Below the pieces are notes generated by a model that did no database searches, had not been told where the DNA came from, and saw only the letters and a list, made by a program, of their open reading frames with translations. From JAUZRW01 sp034437755 (lineage in GTDB: Bacteria; Chloroflexota; Anaerolineae; Aggregatilineales; Phototrophicaceae): 64,000 bases of DNA. Numbering within the stretch: the stretch's first letter is position 1; every line of letters starts with the position of its first letter. Shown here in pieces: positions 34,608-44,409 of the stretch. Made by a program: the position numbers and the translations under genes. The stretch spans positions 61,725 through 125,724 of the forward strand of contig DAOTTV010000078.1 in assembly GCA_034437755.1 (NCBI GenBank), written 5' to 3'.

Positions 34608-36431
34608 ATGGGATTTCGTCGCGGTAGACGCGCAAACATCAAAGAGAAAGAGCAAGATATACCCGATGTTGATATTCAGTGGACGCGCCTCGTCGCGTAT
34701 TTGCGTCCGTATGTGTTACGGATGCTGGTGGCGATTGTCGCGCTGGTCATCAGCGCCAGCTTGAGCCTCGTGTTCCCGGCAGTGATTGGCGGCGTGGGCG
34801 AGATTCCCGGCGTGCTGGATACCGTGTTACAGGGCGGCAACTTACAGATACTCAATATGATCACGCTGGGCTTGTTAGTTGTATTTCTGGTGCGATCGCT
34901 GACGACCTTCATCGAAACTTACAATCTCAACTATATTGGTGAGCGCATCGTGGTTGATGTCCGTAAAGAGTTATACGACCAATTACACAAGCTCTCGCTT
35001 GATTTTTATGCCGAGCGGCGCGTCGGCGAAATTATCAGTCGCCTCTCTAGCGATGTGACGTACATCCGCAACGTGCTAACATCGAACGTGACGACCTTGC
35101 TCCAGCAATTGCTGGTGATGATCGGGTCGGTTGCGATCATGCTGTTCATCAACTGGCGCTTGAGCGCGTTCATCATCGTGCTGATTCCGGTGATTATGCT
35201 GGTGGCAGTCACCTTCGGGACGTATCTGCGGCGCATCACGACGCGCATTCAAGATGAAATCGCCTTCGCTAGTATTGTCGCTGAGGAATCGTTCCAGAAC
35301 GTGCGCGAAGTGAAGAGCTTCGCCCGCGAGACTTTCGAAGTCAATCGCTATAACAGCGCAATCGACAAAGCCTTCAACGCAACTATCGGTCGCTTGCGCG
35401 TGAGTGCGGCCTTCACATCGACAGTCGCGTTTCTGGGTTTCGGCGGTATCGCGCTGATTTTGTGGTTCGGCGGGCGCGAAGTGCTACAGGGACGCTTGAG
35501 CGCAGGCGAGTTAATCGCATTCTTGATCTACGGCTTGACGGTTGCCGGCAGTTTCGCCTCGCTGATTAACCTGTATTCATCCGTACAAGAAGCATTAGGG
35601 GCGATGAAGCGCATCTTCCAGATTATGGAACTCGTGCCACAGATCAGCGATAAAGACGACGCGCAAGCACTCCCGCGTATCGACGGGCGGATTGAGTTCG
35701 ACAACGTTACATTTAGCTATGACGATAAGCAGGATGTGTTGAAGCATATCCAGCTAGATATTGCCGCCGGCGAGATTATCGCGCTGGTCGGCCCCAGTGG
35801 GGCGGGCAAGACGACCACGCTCAACCTGATTCCACGCTTCTGGGATGTGACAGCGGGGGCGCTTCGCATCGATGGCATCGACGTGCGCGACGTGACACAA
35901 TCGAGCTTACGCTCACAGGTCGGCATCGTCCCCCAAGAGACCTTGCTCTTCGGCGGTACCATCCGCGAGAATATCCTGTATGGGCGGTTAGAGGCGACCG
36001 AGGACGATCTTATTGCCGCCGCCCGCGCCGCCAACGCCCATGAGTTCATCGCGAACTTGCCCGATGGCTACGAAACAGTCGTCGGCGAGCGCGGTATTCG
36101 TCTTAGCGGGGGGCAACGACAACGAGTCGCCATCGCGCGCGCCATCTTGAAGAACCCGCGCATCCTGCTCTTAGACGAAGCCACCAGCAGTCTCGATAAT
36201 GAGAGCGAACATCTGGTGCAAGAAGCCCTCACCCGCTTGATGCAAGACCGCACAACCTTGATTATCGCGCATCGCTTGAGTACGGTACGGATCGCGCATC
36301 GCATCGTCGTGATGAACGCGGGTGAAATTGTCGAACTCGGCACACACGAAGACTTACTCGCACGTGACGGGCTGTACGCTAAATTATACGACATGCAATT
36401 CCGCAGAGATGATTTGATCGGCGCGGATTAG
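34608..36431 (+). CDS. ABC exporter, fused permease-ATPase (MsbA/LmrA type)
   Basis: 607 residues. Six membrane helices span about 25-320. The nucleotide-binding domain has VGPSGAGKTT (Walker A), the Q-loop VPQETLLFGG, signature LSGGQRQRVA, Walker B ILLLDEATSSLD and a switch His in IIAHRLS. It is a half-transporter that would work as a dimer. It heads a tight run with a methyltransferase (13-base gap), an SDR protein (1 base) and another methyltransferase (overlap). The substrate is unknown. A TTGACA is present upstream at about 34526 without a good -10. Confidence 0.92.
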   Translation: MGFRRGRRANIKEKEQDIPDVDIQWTRLVAYLRPYVLRMLVAIVALVISASLSLVFPAVIGGVGEIPGVLDTVLQGGNLQILNMITLGLLVVFLVRSLTTFIETYNLNYIGERIVVDVRKELYDQLHKLSLDFYAERRVGEIISRLSSDVTYIRNVLTSNVTTLLQQLLVMIGSVAIMLFINWRLSAFIIVLIPVIMLVAVTFGTYLRRITTRIQDEIAFASIVAEESFQNVREVKSFARETFEVNRYNSAIDKAFNATIGRLRVSAAFTSTVAFLGFGGIALILWFGGREVLQGRLSAGELIAFLIYGLTVAGSFASLINLYSSVQEALGAMKRIFQIMELVPQISDKDDAQALPRIDGRIEFDNVTFSYDDKQDVLKHIQLDIAAGEIIALVGPSGAGKTTTLNLIPRFWDVTAGALRIDGIDVRDVTQSSLRSQVGIVPQETLLFGGTIRENILYGRLEATEDDLIAAARAANAHEFIANLPDGYETVVGERGIRLSGGQRQRVAIARAILKNPRILLLDEATSSLDNESEHLVQEALTRLMQDRTTLIIAHRLSTVRIAHRIVVMNAGEIVELGTHEDLLARDGLYAKLYDMQFRRDDLIGAD

Positions 36432-36444
36432 TGAAGGAAATCCA

Positions 36445-37500
36445 TTGGCGAAGAAGAATCCAATTTACGTCATCACCGATTTGATACTGGATAACACCCA
36501 GTACAGCACAGACGACAAGGTACTGATGCTCTCAGCCAAGAGCTTAGATGTGATCGAAGCAATTGCTAAGGTCGCGCAGAGCGTCGGCGTTTACGATCAC
36601 AGCTATCACCAGTTGCAGAACGTCCACACGGCCGTCCGTCAGGATAACATCCAGCTTTATCAGGATGTTTATCCGCAAGATGTGCGTCCCTATGATAAGG
36701 CGCACATTATCGTACCCAAGGGGCGCGATGTCGGGCGGGCGATGCTGTGGTCAGCAATGCACGCCGTGCGCGAAGGCGGGCGGATTTACATCACTGGCGC
36801 GACCAAAGGGGGCGCGAAAACGCTGATCAAAGATGCCGAAGTTCTCTTCGGTAATGCGAGCGTCCTCGGCTACAAGCAAAGCCAACGCATCGCCCAGATT
36901 AATCACAACGGGGCGGCGGATTACCCCGCAGAATGGGGGCAACTGCCGACCGAGTTACAGCATATTACCCTCGATACTCCACACGGGACGATCACTGTGG
37001 GGACGATGGCGGGCGTATTCAGCCATGGTGAGCTAGACGACGGCACTGAATTTTTGCTCAAGCATACGGTACTACGCGGTGAGCAGAGCGTGCTCGATCT
37101 CGGTTGTGGGTATGGCATCATCGGGGCGACACTCGCGCCGATGGTCGCGCAGGTAACGATGGTAGACGACGATTTGCTGGCTGTACGCTGTGCGCTGGCG
37201 ACTGCCGAACAGCAAGGTCTGAGCAATGTCACAGTACAAGCCAGCCACATCTACAGCACCGTGCGCGATACCTACGACCTGATCATCAGCAATCCGCCCT
37301 TTCATCAGGGGGTCGATGTCAGCACGACCGTCAGCGAGCGCATGATTCGACGTGCCCCGAACTATCTCAGTCGCGGCGGGCGCATGTTGATCGTCGCCAA
37401 CGACTTCTTGAAATACGAGCCGATTTTCGATGAACACTTCGCCGATTTTCGGATTGTGGCGCGCAATAACAAATATAAGATCATCGAAGGCATTGTCTAA
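36445..37500 (+). CDS. RsmC/RlmG-type class I methyltransferase
   Basis: 351 residues from a TTG start; GAAGGA lies about 6 bases before it and no other start fits better. The N-terminal half is a degenerate methyltransferase-like domain. The second half has the SAM motif DLGCGYGIIG and the catalytic NPPFHQG typical of guanine-N2 methyltransferases acting on rRNA. One base separates it from the next gene. A ribosomal RNA substrate is the default reading, but the exporter/SDR neighbourhood is unusual for that. Confidence 0.85.
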   Translation: MAKKNPIYVITDLILDNTQYSTDDKVLMLSAKSLDVIEAIAKVAQSVGVYDHSYHQLQNVHTAVRQDNIQLYQDVYPQDVRPYDKAHIIVPKGRDVGRAMLWSAMHAVREGGRIYITGATKGGAKTLIKDAEVLFGNASVLGYKQSQRIAQINHNGAADYPAEWGQLPTELQHITLDTPHGTITVGTMAGVFSHGELDDGTEFLLKHTVLRGEQSVLDLGCGYGIIGATLAPMVAQVTMVDDDLLAVRCALATAEQQGLSNVTVQASHIYSTVRDTYDLIISNPPFHQGVDVSTTVSERMIRRAPNYLSRGGRMLIVANDFLKYEPIFDEHFADFRIVARNNKYKIIEGIV

Positions 37501-37501
37501 C

Positions 37502-38494
37502 ATGAGCCAGTTGAAAGACCAAGCCGCATTCGTGACCGGCACGACGGGCTTTCTCGGTGGTGCGCTGGTGCATCGTCTGGTAGCCGAAGGGATGCAGGTC
37601 AAAGCCCTCGCCCGTGACCTCACCCGCGCCGCTTACATCCGCGACCTGCCCGCAGTCGAGATTGTGCGCGGCGATATCACCGACGTGCGGGTGATGACCG
37701 ATCTCATTCGTGATGTCGATGTGGTGTTTCACGTCGCGGCGGCAACCAGCGGCCCGATGAGCCTGCAAACCCGCGTCAACGTCGATGGCACGCGCAACGT
37801 GGCACAGGCCAGCGCCACAGCAGGCGTGCAACGTCTGGTACACGTCAGCAGTATCGCCGTCTACGGTTATCAGTATCGCGGAGTCATCACGGAAGATACG
37901 CCACATTTGCCCGGGCGCACCGCCTATAGCGTCACCAAGTCGCAGGCAGAGAGCGAAGTCCAGCGTGTCGCCGTCGAGACCAATCTCGCCTACAGTATCA
38001 TCCGCCCCGGCATGATCTATGGCGAACGCAGTGGTGCATGGACAGTGAGTATGTATCGACTGGCGACAATCGACCCGACACCCTTCATCGGCGCGGGAGA
38101 GGGCACAGCATACCCAATTTACGTCGGGGATGTGGTTGATATGATGACCTTACTCGCCACACACCCCGACGCTATCGGCGAAGCCTTCAACTGTGTGATG
38201 CCCGACCTGCCGACTTTCCGCGAGTTCATCGGGTACTATCAGGCAATGGCGGGACATCAAAATTGGCTCAGTATCCCGCCGCGTGCCGTGCAGAGCATCG
38301 CGCCCCTGCTGAGACTGATCCGCCGCTTCCGTGATGATCCAGCTGATATTAGCGACCTTATGACTTACATCGAGAGTTCGGTCAGTTACAGCATGGACAA
38401 AGCCCAGCACCAACTAGATTGGCACCCGCCAACGTCGCTAGATGTCGGCATGGCGCGGAGCGCGGCTTACTTGATCGAACAAGGGCTGTTATGA
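37502..38494 (+). CDS. NAD-dependent extended SDR (epimerase/dehydratase family)
   Basis: 330 residues. It has FVTGTTGFLGGAL for cofactor binding, VFHVAAATSG, and the catalytic pair Y/K in AYSVTKSQAE with Ser in VHVSSIAVYG. This is a complete extended SDR, acting on a nucleotide sugar, sterol-like or similar substrate. It is tightly packed between two methyltransferases: 1 base from the first and overlapping the second by 4 bases (ATGA). Confidence 0.9.
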   Translation: MSQLKDQAAFVTGTTGFLGGALVHRLVAEGMQVKALARDLTRAAYIRDLPAVEIVRGDITDVRVMTDLIRDVDVVFHVAAATSGPMSLQTRVNVDGTRNVAQASATAGVQRLVHVSSIAVYGYQYRGVITEDTPHLPGRTAYSVTKSQAESEVQRVAVETNLAYSIIRPGMIYGERSGAWTVSMYRLATIDPTPFIGAGEGTAYPIYVGDVVDMMTLLATHPDAIGEAFNCVMPDLPTFREFIGYYQAMAGHQNWLSIPPRAVQSIAPLLRLIRRFRDDPADISDLMTYIESSVSYSMDKAQHQLDWHPPTSLDVGMARSAAYLIEQGLL

Positions 38495-39207
38495 CGCTGG
38501 CACTGGTGGTGCTGGGGATGATGATCGTACTTGGTGCGCTCATCTGGTGGCTAGTGTTCGAGACGGAAGGCGTCTATCTGGGCAAACGCGCCGTCATCTG
38601 GCTCTATGATGTCTACGCGACACGCTACGATCGCATCGTCCAGCACGACGATTTTGAAGAGCATATGACGCTGGCACAACCTTTGCTCAATCGCTGTCGT
38701 CCACACACCAACCCGCGCCTGCTCGATGTCGCTACCGGAACGGGGCGCATCCCCCTAGCTTTATGCCAACACGCACGCTTCGACGGGCATATCACCGCGC
38801 TCGATCGCAGTCGCGGGATGCTAGCACAGGCTGAACGTAAAATCAGCGATGAACACTTTGCCGCGTTCGTCACTTTCATCTGGAGCGATGGTCAGCATCT
38901 ACCTTTTTCGGATAATAGCTTCGATGTGGTGACGTGTATGGAAGCCTTAGAATTTATGCCCCAGCCCGAACAGGCACTGGGCGAGTTAGCGCGGGTGTTG
39001 CGTCCGGGGGGGCTATTGCTGACGACCCAACGCATCAATCAACCTTTCATGCCCGATCGCATCTGGTCACAGGCACAGATGCAAGCCCATCTGGAAACCG
39101 TTGGTTTGGTGCAAGTCTCGTTTGAGGCGTGGCAGTACGATTACACCCAAGTCTGGGCACGCAAAGCCGGGTCATCACGCTTTATCGGCATCGGTGAAAG
39201 CGGATGA
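38491..39207 (+). CDS. membrane-anchored class I SAM methyltransferase (UbiE-like)
   Basis: 238 residues from the ATG at 38491, which overlaps the SDR stop (ATGA). One N-terminal membrane helix (about 2-25) and a conserved-looking LYDVYATRYDRI segment precede the methyltransferase domain. That domain has LDVATGTGRIPLAL, an acidic ALDRS, DGQHLPFSDNSFDVV and VLRPGGLLL. A lipid or quinone-like substrate is plausible because of the anchor. It is the last gene of the exporter operon; the argS promoter follows. Confidence 0.85.
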   Translation: MTLALVVLGMMIVLGALIWWLVFETEGVYLGKRAVIWLYDVYATRYDRIVQHDDFEEHMTLAQPLLNRCRPHTNPRLLDVATGTGRIPLALCQHARFDGHITALDRSRGMLAQAERKISDEHFAAFVTFIWSDGQHLPFSDNSFDVVTCMEALEFMPQPEQALGELARVLRPGGLLLTTQRINQPFMPDRIWSQAQMQAHLETVGLVQVSFEAWQYDYTQVWARKAGSSRFIGIGESG

Positions 39208-39275
39208 TTCGATTGATCTTCTGGCACGAAAACCGGCTTCAGCACAATTAGCTATGGGATTATCACAAACTCCTG

Positions 39276-39304
39276 TTAACGGATACAGCCCCCTTTGCTA
39301 CAAT
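39276..39304 (+). promoter_or_regulatory. promoter of argS
   Basis: TTAACG (39276-39281), 17-base spacer, TACAAT (39299-39304); the -10 is also preceded by TGC, an extended form. It lies 43 bases before the start codon. Confidence 0.6.
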
Positions 39305-39347
39305 GCATCATCATTATCGGTCATAGTGAGTAACGAAAGCAATCATC

Positions 39348-41075
39348 GTGAAACGACTCTCAGTAGCAGTACAGCACCTCATCATACAGGGGATAGAAAA
39401 CGCGCAAGAAGCCGGCGACCTGCCCGCTTTCGCGCTTCCCGCAATCAACGTCAGCTCGCCGAAGCGTGACGATCAGGGCGATTATGCCTATCCAGCAATG
39501 CCACTGGCAAAACTAGGGAAGAAAGCCCCACGGGCAATTGCCGAAGACATCGTCAAGCACATGCCCGCGGCAGACTTCATTGAAAAGGTCGAGATTGCCG
39601 GTCCCGGCTTCATCAATCTGTACGTCTCAGAGACCTATCTCAAGCAGCAAGTCGAGACAATCATTGCTGAAGGAAGCGATGATCTCTTCACGCTTGATCT
39701 AGGCGCAGAACAGCGCGCACAGGTCGAATTCGTCAGCGCGAATCCGAGCGGGCCGGTCACGCTCGGTCATACCCGTAATGCGGTCGTTGGGGATGCGATG
39801 GCGCGCCTGCTGACAGCGGCGGGCTACGCTGTCCAGCGCGAATATTACTTCAATAACGCCGGTCAGCAGATGATTAAGCTCGGCAAGACCTTACAGGCGC
39901 GCTACCTGCAAGCGCTGGGCGAAGCAGTCGCGATCCCTGAAGATGGCTATAAGGGAACATATCTGATCGAAATCGCACAGGATTTAGTGGCGAAACAGGG
40001 CGATGCGCTGAAGAACGACGATTGGGAGACCTTCAAAGATATCGCAGAAACGCGCATGTTCGACTGGATTAAAGAATCGCTGACGAAGATCGACGTGGCA
40101 CACGATGCCTTCTTCAACGAAGATAGCCTCTTCCAGACGAAAGCCGTATGGGAGACGCTGGATCAACTCCAGCAAAATGGCTACATCTACGAGGATATTG
40201 TGTGGGAAGGCGCGGACGCAGACGAACGCGCTGATGCCGAAGCGAAGAATTATCAAGCGGCGAAGTGGTTTCGCTCATCCAAGCTGGGCGATGATAAAGA
40301 TCGCGTCGTCGTCAAGAGCGATGGTACGCCAACTTATACCATGCCAGATATCGCCTACCATAAGAACAAGCTCGAGCGTGGTTTCGATATAGCTGTGAAT
40401 GTGCTGGGCGCTGATCATTACACACAGGCACAAGTCGTGCGGCGCGGCGTAGAGGCACTCGGTCTATCGTCCGACCCCATCAACGTGATCTTAATCCAGA
40501 TGGTGAAAGCCGTGCATACCGACCCCGAAACCGGCGAGAAAGCGGAACTGAAAGAGAGCAAACGCGCAGGCACCTTCACCACGCTCGATGATCTCGTCGA
40601 CCTGACGGGCGCTGACCCCATTCGTTATTACATGCTCGAGCGCAGTCCCAGTTCACAACTGACCTTCGATGTCGATGAAGCGGTGAAGCAGAGCAATGAA
40701 AATCCGGTGTATTATATCCAGAACGCGCATGTCCGGTGCTGTGGGATTTTCCGCGAGGCAGACGAGCGCGGCTTCGATGATGCGGGGGCTGATTTGAGCT
40801 TGCTCGGTGACGATGAACTGACGTTCATCCGTAAGACGCTCGAACTCGGTGACGTGATCGAACTGGCAGTGACAACTTACGAACCACATAAGATCGCGCA
40901 TTACGCGCAAGAACTCGCGTCGATCTTCCACCCGATTTATGACCGTGTGCGCGTTCTACACGGCGATGTCCCTGAAGACCTCGCTAAAGCCCGCCTACGC
41001 TTTTACAAAGCGGCACAGATCGTCTTTGAGCGCGTGTTACGCCTGATGGGCATGTCGGCACCGGAGCGGATGTAA
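39348..41075 (+). CDS. argS: arginyl-tRNA synthetase
   Basis: 575 residues from a GTG. The N-terminal Arg-tRNA-specific additional domain is at about 1-105. The HIGH-type motif is GHTRN at 140-144 within ANPSGPVTLGHTRNA. The KMSKS position is ESKRAGTF, as in many bacterial ArgRS. A DALR anticodon-binding domain closes the protein. The ribosome site before the GTG is weak. It charges tRNA-Arg. Confidence 0.95.
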   Translation: MKRLSVAVQHLIIQGIENAQEAGDLPAFALPAINVSSPKRDDQGDYAYPAMPLAKLGKKAPRAIAEDIVKHMPAADFIEKVEIAGPGFINLYVSETYLKQQVETIIAEGSDDLFTLDLGAEQRAQVEFVSANPSGPVTLGHTRNAVVGDAMARLLTAAGYAVQREYYFNNAGQQMIKLGKTLQARYLQALGEAVAIPEDGYKGTYLIEIAQDLVAKQGDALKNDDWETFKDIAETRMFDWIKESLTKIDVAHDAFFNEDSLFQTKAVWETLDQLQQNGYIYEDIVWEGADADERADAEAKNYQAAKWFRSSKLGDDKDRVVVKSDGTPTYTMPDIAYHKNKLERGFDIAVNVLGADHYTQAQVVRRGVEALGLSSDPINVILIQMVKAVHTDPETGEKAELKESKRAGTFTTLDDLVDLTGADPIRYYMLERSPSSQLTFDVDEAVKQSNENPVYYIQNAHVRCCGIFREADERGFDDAGADLSLLGDDELTFIRKTLELGDVIELAVTTYEPHKIAHYAQELASIFHPIYDRVRVLHGDVPEDLAKARLRFYKAAQIVFERVLRLMGMSAPERM

Positions 41076-41124
41076 ACCAAAGCCACAATATTAATGAGTT
41101 AAAGACGAGACGAAGGAGAGACAT

Positions 41125-41697
41125 ATGGGCTTAAAACCGGATCACTGGATACGCGAGATGGCACAAAAGCACGGCATGATTGACCCCTTCGTCGAAGGAT
41201 TAGTTGGTGAAGGCGTGATTAGCTATGGGTTATCATCGTATGGCTACGATATGCGGATCGCGGATGAATACAAAATCTTCACGAACGTCTATTCTGAAGT
41301 CGTTGACCCGAAGAACTTCTCCCCGAATGCCTTTGTTGATTTTCAGGGCGATGTCTGTGTGATACCGCCGAATAGCTTCGTCCTAGCACGTTCAATAGAA
41401 TATTTTCGTATTCCACGCACGACCTTATGTGTATGTCTTGGGAAAAGTACCTATGCAAGAACGGGGTTAATCGTGAATGTAACGCCTTTTGAACCGCAAT
41501 TCGAGGGACATATCACGATTGAAATCAGCAATACGACACCCCTCCCCGCGAAAGTCTATTCCAACGAAGGGATTTCGCAGGTGCTATTCTTCGAAGCGGA
41601 TGACGAGTGCGAGACATCCTATGCCGAGCGCAAGGGCAAATATCAGGGGCAGACAGGTGTCACGCCGCCCCGGATTTTAAAGCAAGATCACGATTAA
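41125..41697 (+). CDS. dcd: dCTP deaminase
   Basis: 190 residues, normal length. Conserved blocks are SYGYDMRI, GKSTYARTGLIVNVTP, the catalytic Glu in FEGHITIEISNTTPLP, and the C-terminal GKYQGQTGVTPPR. It converts dCTP to dUTP, feeding dTTP synthesis. GAAGGAGAG precedes the ATG. It is convergent with the ABC exporter and overlaps its stop by 4 bases. Confidence 0.95.
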   Translation: MGLKPDHWIREMAQKHGMIDPFVEGLVGEGVISYGLSSYGYDMRIADEYKIFTNVYSEVVDPKNFSPNAFVDFQGDVCVIPPNSFVLARSIEYFRIPRTTLCVCLGKSTYARTGLIVNVTPFEPQFEGHITIEISNTTPLPAKVYSNEGISQVLFFEADDECETSYAERKGKYQGQTGVTPPRILKQDHD

Positions 41698-43481
41698 TCG
41701 CCTGCGGCAGGGAGCGACTCGCCCATTTGCACGCGCCACAGCGTGGCATAGATCCCATCGCCCTGTGTCAGCTCATCGTGCTTGCCCTGTTCTTTCAGGC
41801 GACCTTGCTCTAACACGAAGATGCGATCGGCGTTACGTACGGTACTCAGGCGATGCGCGATCACAATCGTCGTGCGCCCGATAGCGATGCGCTCTAGCGA
41901 CCGTTGAATAGCGGCTTCGGTTTCGTTATCAACCGAGGATGTCGCTTCGTCGAAGATCAGTATCGGCGGGTCTTTGAGGACGGCACGCGCGATGCTGATG
42001 CGCTGACGCTGACCGCCGGACAACTTTTGCCCACGCTCACCGACGATCGTATCGTAGCCTTGTGGCAGTGACATGATGAAATCGTGTGCTTCGGCGATTT
42101 GCGCGGCTTCGATGATGGCATCGTCATCCGCGTCGAACGACCCGTAAGCGATGTTCTCGCGCACTGTGCCATGAAATAAGAACACATCCTGACTCACGAG
42201 GCCGATCGCATGGCGCAGATCGCGCATTGTCAGGTCGCGCACATCGTGCCCATCGACGGTGATCGCCCCGCTTTCGACATCGTAGAAGCGCAGAAGCAAC
42301 TTGATAATCGTACTCTTGCCCGCGCCCGTCGCGCCGACGATGGCCGCTGTCGCGCCCGCTGGAATGTGAAACGATAAGCCTTTGAGGACATCGGCCCCGT
42401 TACCGTAAGCGAAGCGTACGTCGTCGAAGCGTAAATCGCCATCGACATCCGTTGTTGGCAGGGCGCGCTCGCCATCGGTCAGCTCTGCCGGCGTATCCAT
42501 CAGATCGAGAATACGCTCGGTCGATGCCATCGCCCGCTGATACTGGTCGAATGTTTCGCCGAGGCTCGTGAGGGGCCACAGCAAGCGTTGCGTCATGAAG
42601 ATCAATACGCTGTAGATCGCGACTGGCAACTCGCCCGCTAGCGTCAGACGACCGCCAAAGACCATGATCGCGATGAAACCGGCGACAATCGCCATGCGAA
42701 TTAAGGGGGAGAAAGCGGAACTGAGGATGATCGCCTTGCGGTTGCGCTCTTGATACTCGTTGCTCGCGTTCTGGATGCGCTGAACTTCGTGCGTCTCAGC
42801 TGTGAAGCTCTTGATGGTGGCGATGCCGCTGAGATTATTCGACAGCTGGGTATTGAGCAGACCGACCTGCTCGCGCACGGCGCTGTAGCGCGGGCCTAGC
42901 GTCTTCTGGAACCAGACCGACCCGTAGACGATAATCGGCATCGGCAATACTGCCATCCATGCTACGCTCGGCGCGGTGAATACGAAAATCGCCCCGATGA
43001 CGAGAATCGCCGTGATCACTTGCAGGATATTATTCGCGCCGATGTCCAAAAAGCGTTCGAGCTGGTTAATATCGTCGTTGAGGATCGCCATCAAGCCGCC
43101 AGTACTGCGATCTTCAAAGTAAGCCATCTCTAAGCCCTGTACGTGTTCGTAGGCTTCGAGGCGCATCTCATGCTGTACCGTCTGGGCGAGGTTGCGCCAG
43201 TAGATGCGGTGGGCATACTCGAACAGCGATTCCAGCACCCAGACGACAAGCGTGACCGCCGCCAGCACGTACAGTTGTTGCTCCAGGGTCGGGATACCGA
43301 GACGTGCAAAGAGCGAATTCTCCCGATTGACCACAATCTCGATCGCCGCGCCGATTAGAGCAGGCGGCGCAATATCAAAAATCTTATTGAGAATCGAAAA
43401 CGCGACGGCGGCGTTCAAACGTCCGCGATGAGGTCGCATATACTCGATTAAGCGCACGATTGATGCGGGTTTATCTGCCAT
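41694..43481 (-). CDS. ABC exporter, fused permease-ATPase
   Basis: 595 residues with an N-terminal six-helix transmembrane domain and an ATPase domain: VGATGAGKST, VSQDVFLFHG, LSGGQRQRIS, ILIFDEATSSVD and IVIAHRLS. It is similar in build to the exporter at 34.6 kb but encoded alone, on the other strand. The leader contains a long near-perfect palindrome. The substrate is unknown; lipid or drug export is typical for the family. Confidence 0.92.
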   Translation of the reverse strand: MADKPASIVRLIEYMRPHRGRLNAAVAFSILNKIFDIAPPALIGAAIEIVVNRENSLFARLGIPTLEQQLYVLAAVTLVVWVLESLFEYAHRIYWRNLAQTVQHEMRLEAYEHVQGLEMAYFEDRSTGGLMAILNDDINQLERFLDIGANNILQVITAILVIGAIFVFTAPSVAWMAVLPMPIIVYGSVWFQKTLGPRYSAVREQVGLLNTQLSNNLSGIATIKSFTAETHEVQRIQNASNEYQERNRKAIILSSAFSPLIRMAIVAGFIAIMVFGGRLTLAGELPVAIYSVLIFMTQRLLWPLTSLGETFDQYQRAMASTERILDLMDTPAELTDGERALPTTDVDGDLRFDDVRFAYGNGADVLKGLSFHIPAGATAAIVGATGAGKSTIIKLLLRFYDVESGAITVDGHDVRDLTMRDLRHAIGLVSQDVFLFHGTVRENIAYGSFDADDDAIIEAAQIAEAHDFIMSLPQGYDTIVGERGQKLSGGQRQRISIARAVLKDPPILIFDEATSSVDNETEAAIQRSLERIAIGRTTIVIAHRLSTVRNADRIFVLEQGRLKEQGKHDELTQGDGIYATLWRVQMGESLPAAGD

Positions 43482-43504
43482 AATCCCTCTCTTGTGTTGA
43501 TAAA

Positions 43505-43537
43505 GTCATGGGGATGACGTGCGTCATCGCCCATGAC
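43505..43537. promoter_or_regulatory. 33-bp near-perfect palindrome in the exporter leader
   Basis: GTCATGGG-GATGACG, two central bases, CGTCATC-G-CCCATGAC: a 15-bp stem with a single extra G, ending 24 bases before the exporter start codon. It could be a dimeric repressor site or an RNA hairpin limiting translation. It has no T-run on either side. Confidence 0.5.
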
Positions 43538-43611
43538 GATTGTTACATGGAGCAATACTGTACTCAATCAAGATGATAATGAGCTAAATGGTGTTAGACC
43601 ATTGACGGGCA

Positions 43612-44301
43612 TCAGGTTTGTGTCCCCTGCTTGGCGAGTTCGTCGGCGACATCGTTCCACTTGACACCGGTATGACTTTCGACCTTGTGCCAGTGGATGG
43701 TCAGGTCAATCGCACGCATGTATGCGACATATTCGCGGGCGACGGGGCTATTCGCTTTCCACTTGCCTCTTGCCCATTGTTCAATGCCTTTGTAATCGTA
43801 ATAAATATCGATCGCGGCAATATCATGCGTTTGACAGTAGGCGACGACACGCATTGTCGCCGTTAGTTCACCGCCAATCTGCCGTGATTTTGTATGTGTG
43901 GTCACCCGTCCTGATAGGCGCGTCATTTCTTCGCCCTCATGTAGGATGACTGCGCCATAGCCGATCGTGCGCGTGTGCGCGTTATATGAGCCATCGACAT
44001 AGGCTTGATAGGGCGTTTTCGGCGGCGTGACGGGTTTCGGTGCTGGCGGCGGAGCGTCTTCTAGCATTTGCCAGAGGTCGATCACATCCGGCGGCGTTTT
44101 GCCCTGCGCCACGAGCTTGAACGATTGCTTCTTCGGGCTGTAATAGAGGTTAAATGTGCCGTGGGCATCCGTCGTCAGCTTGACGTGATACTCACGCCAT
44201 GAGTTTTCGTCAATCGTCGCGGTGATTGCGCGCCGAGCTTGTAATTGATCGATGAATGCCTGTGCTTTTTGTCGGATTTGTGCGGCGTATGGCGATGACA
44301 T
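43612..44301 (-). CDS. RNase HI-like protein with extra N-terminal domain
   Basis: 229 residues. Residues 1 to about 90 form an unrecognised domain (YHVKLTTDAHGTFNLYYSPK) joined by a Pro-rich linker to an RNase H fold. The acidic active site is complete: D in YVDGSY, E in GGELTATM, D in YYDYKGIE and D in WNDVADELA. It would cut RNA in RNA-DNA hybrids. The N-terminal domain differs from the usual hybrid-binding domain (no WxG-type motif seen). Confidence 0.85.
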   Translation of the reverse strand: MSSPYAAQIRQKAQAFIDQLQARRAITATIDENSWREYHVKLTTDAHGTFNLYYSPKKQSFKLVAQGKTPPDVIDLWQMLEDAPPPAPKPVTPPKTPYQAYVDGSYNAHTRTIGYGAVILHEGEEMTRLSGRVTTHTKSRQIGGELTATMRVVAYCQTHDIAAIDIYYDYKGIEQWARGKWKANSPVAREYVAYMRAIDLTIHWHKVESHTGVKWNDVADELAKQGTQT

Positions 44302-44409
44302 GCTCGCTCCTTATTGTATTATCGAGTTGCTCAGCGTGATTCTGCATTGTACAGCACGATCGTTCGTGCGAATACGACTCATTTTCGCAGATCCAGCAGA
44401 CACATGCCC

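Noticed and set aside
40555..40580. Missing canonical KMSKS in ArgRS as a possible defect
   Set aside because: Many bacterial arginyl-tRNA synthetases have a changed KMSKS; the ESKRAGTF version with an intact GHTRN motif is not abnormal.
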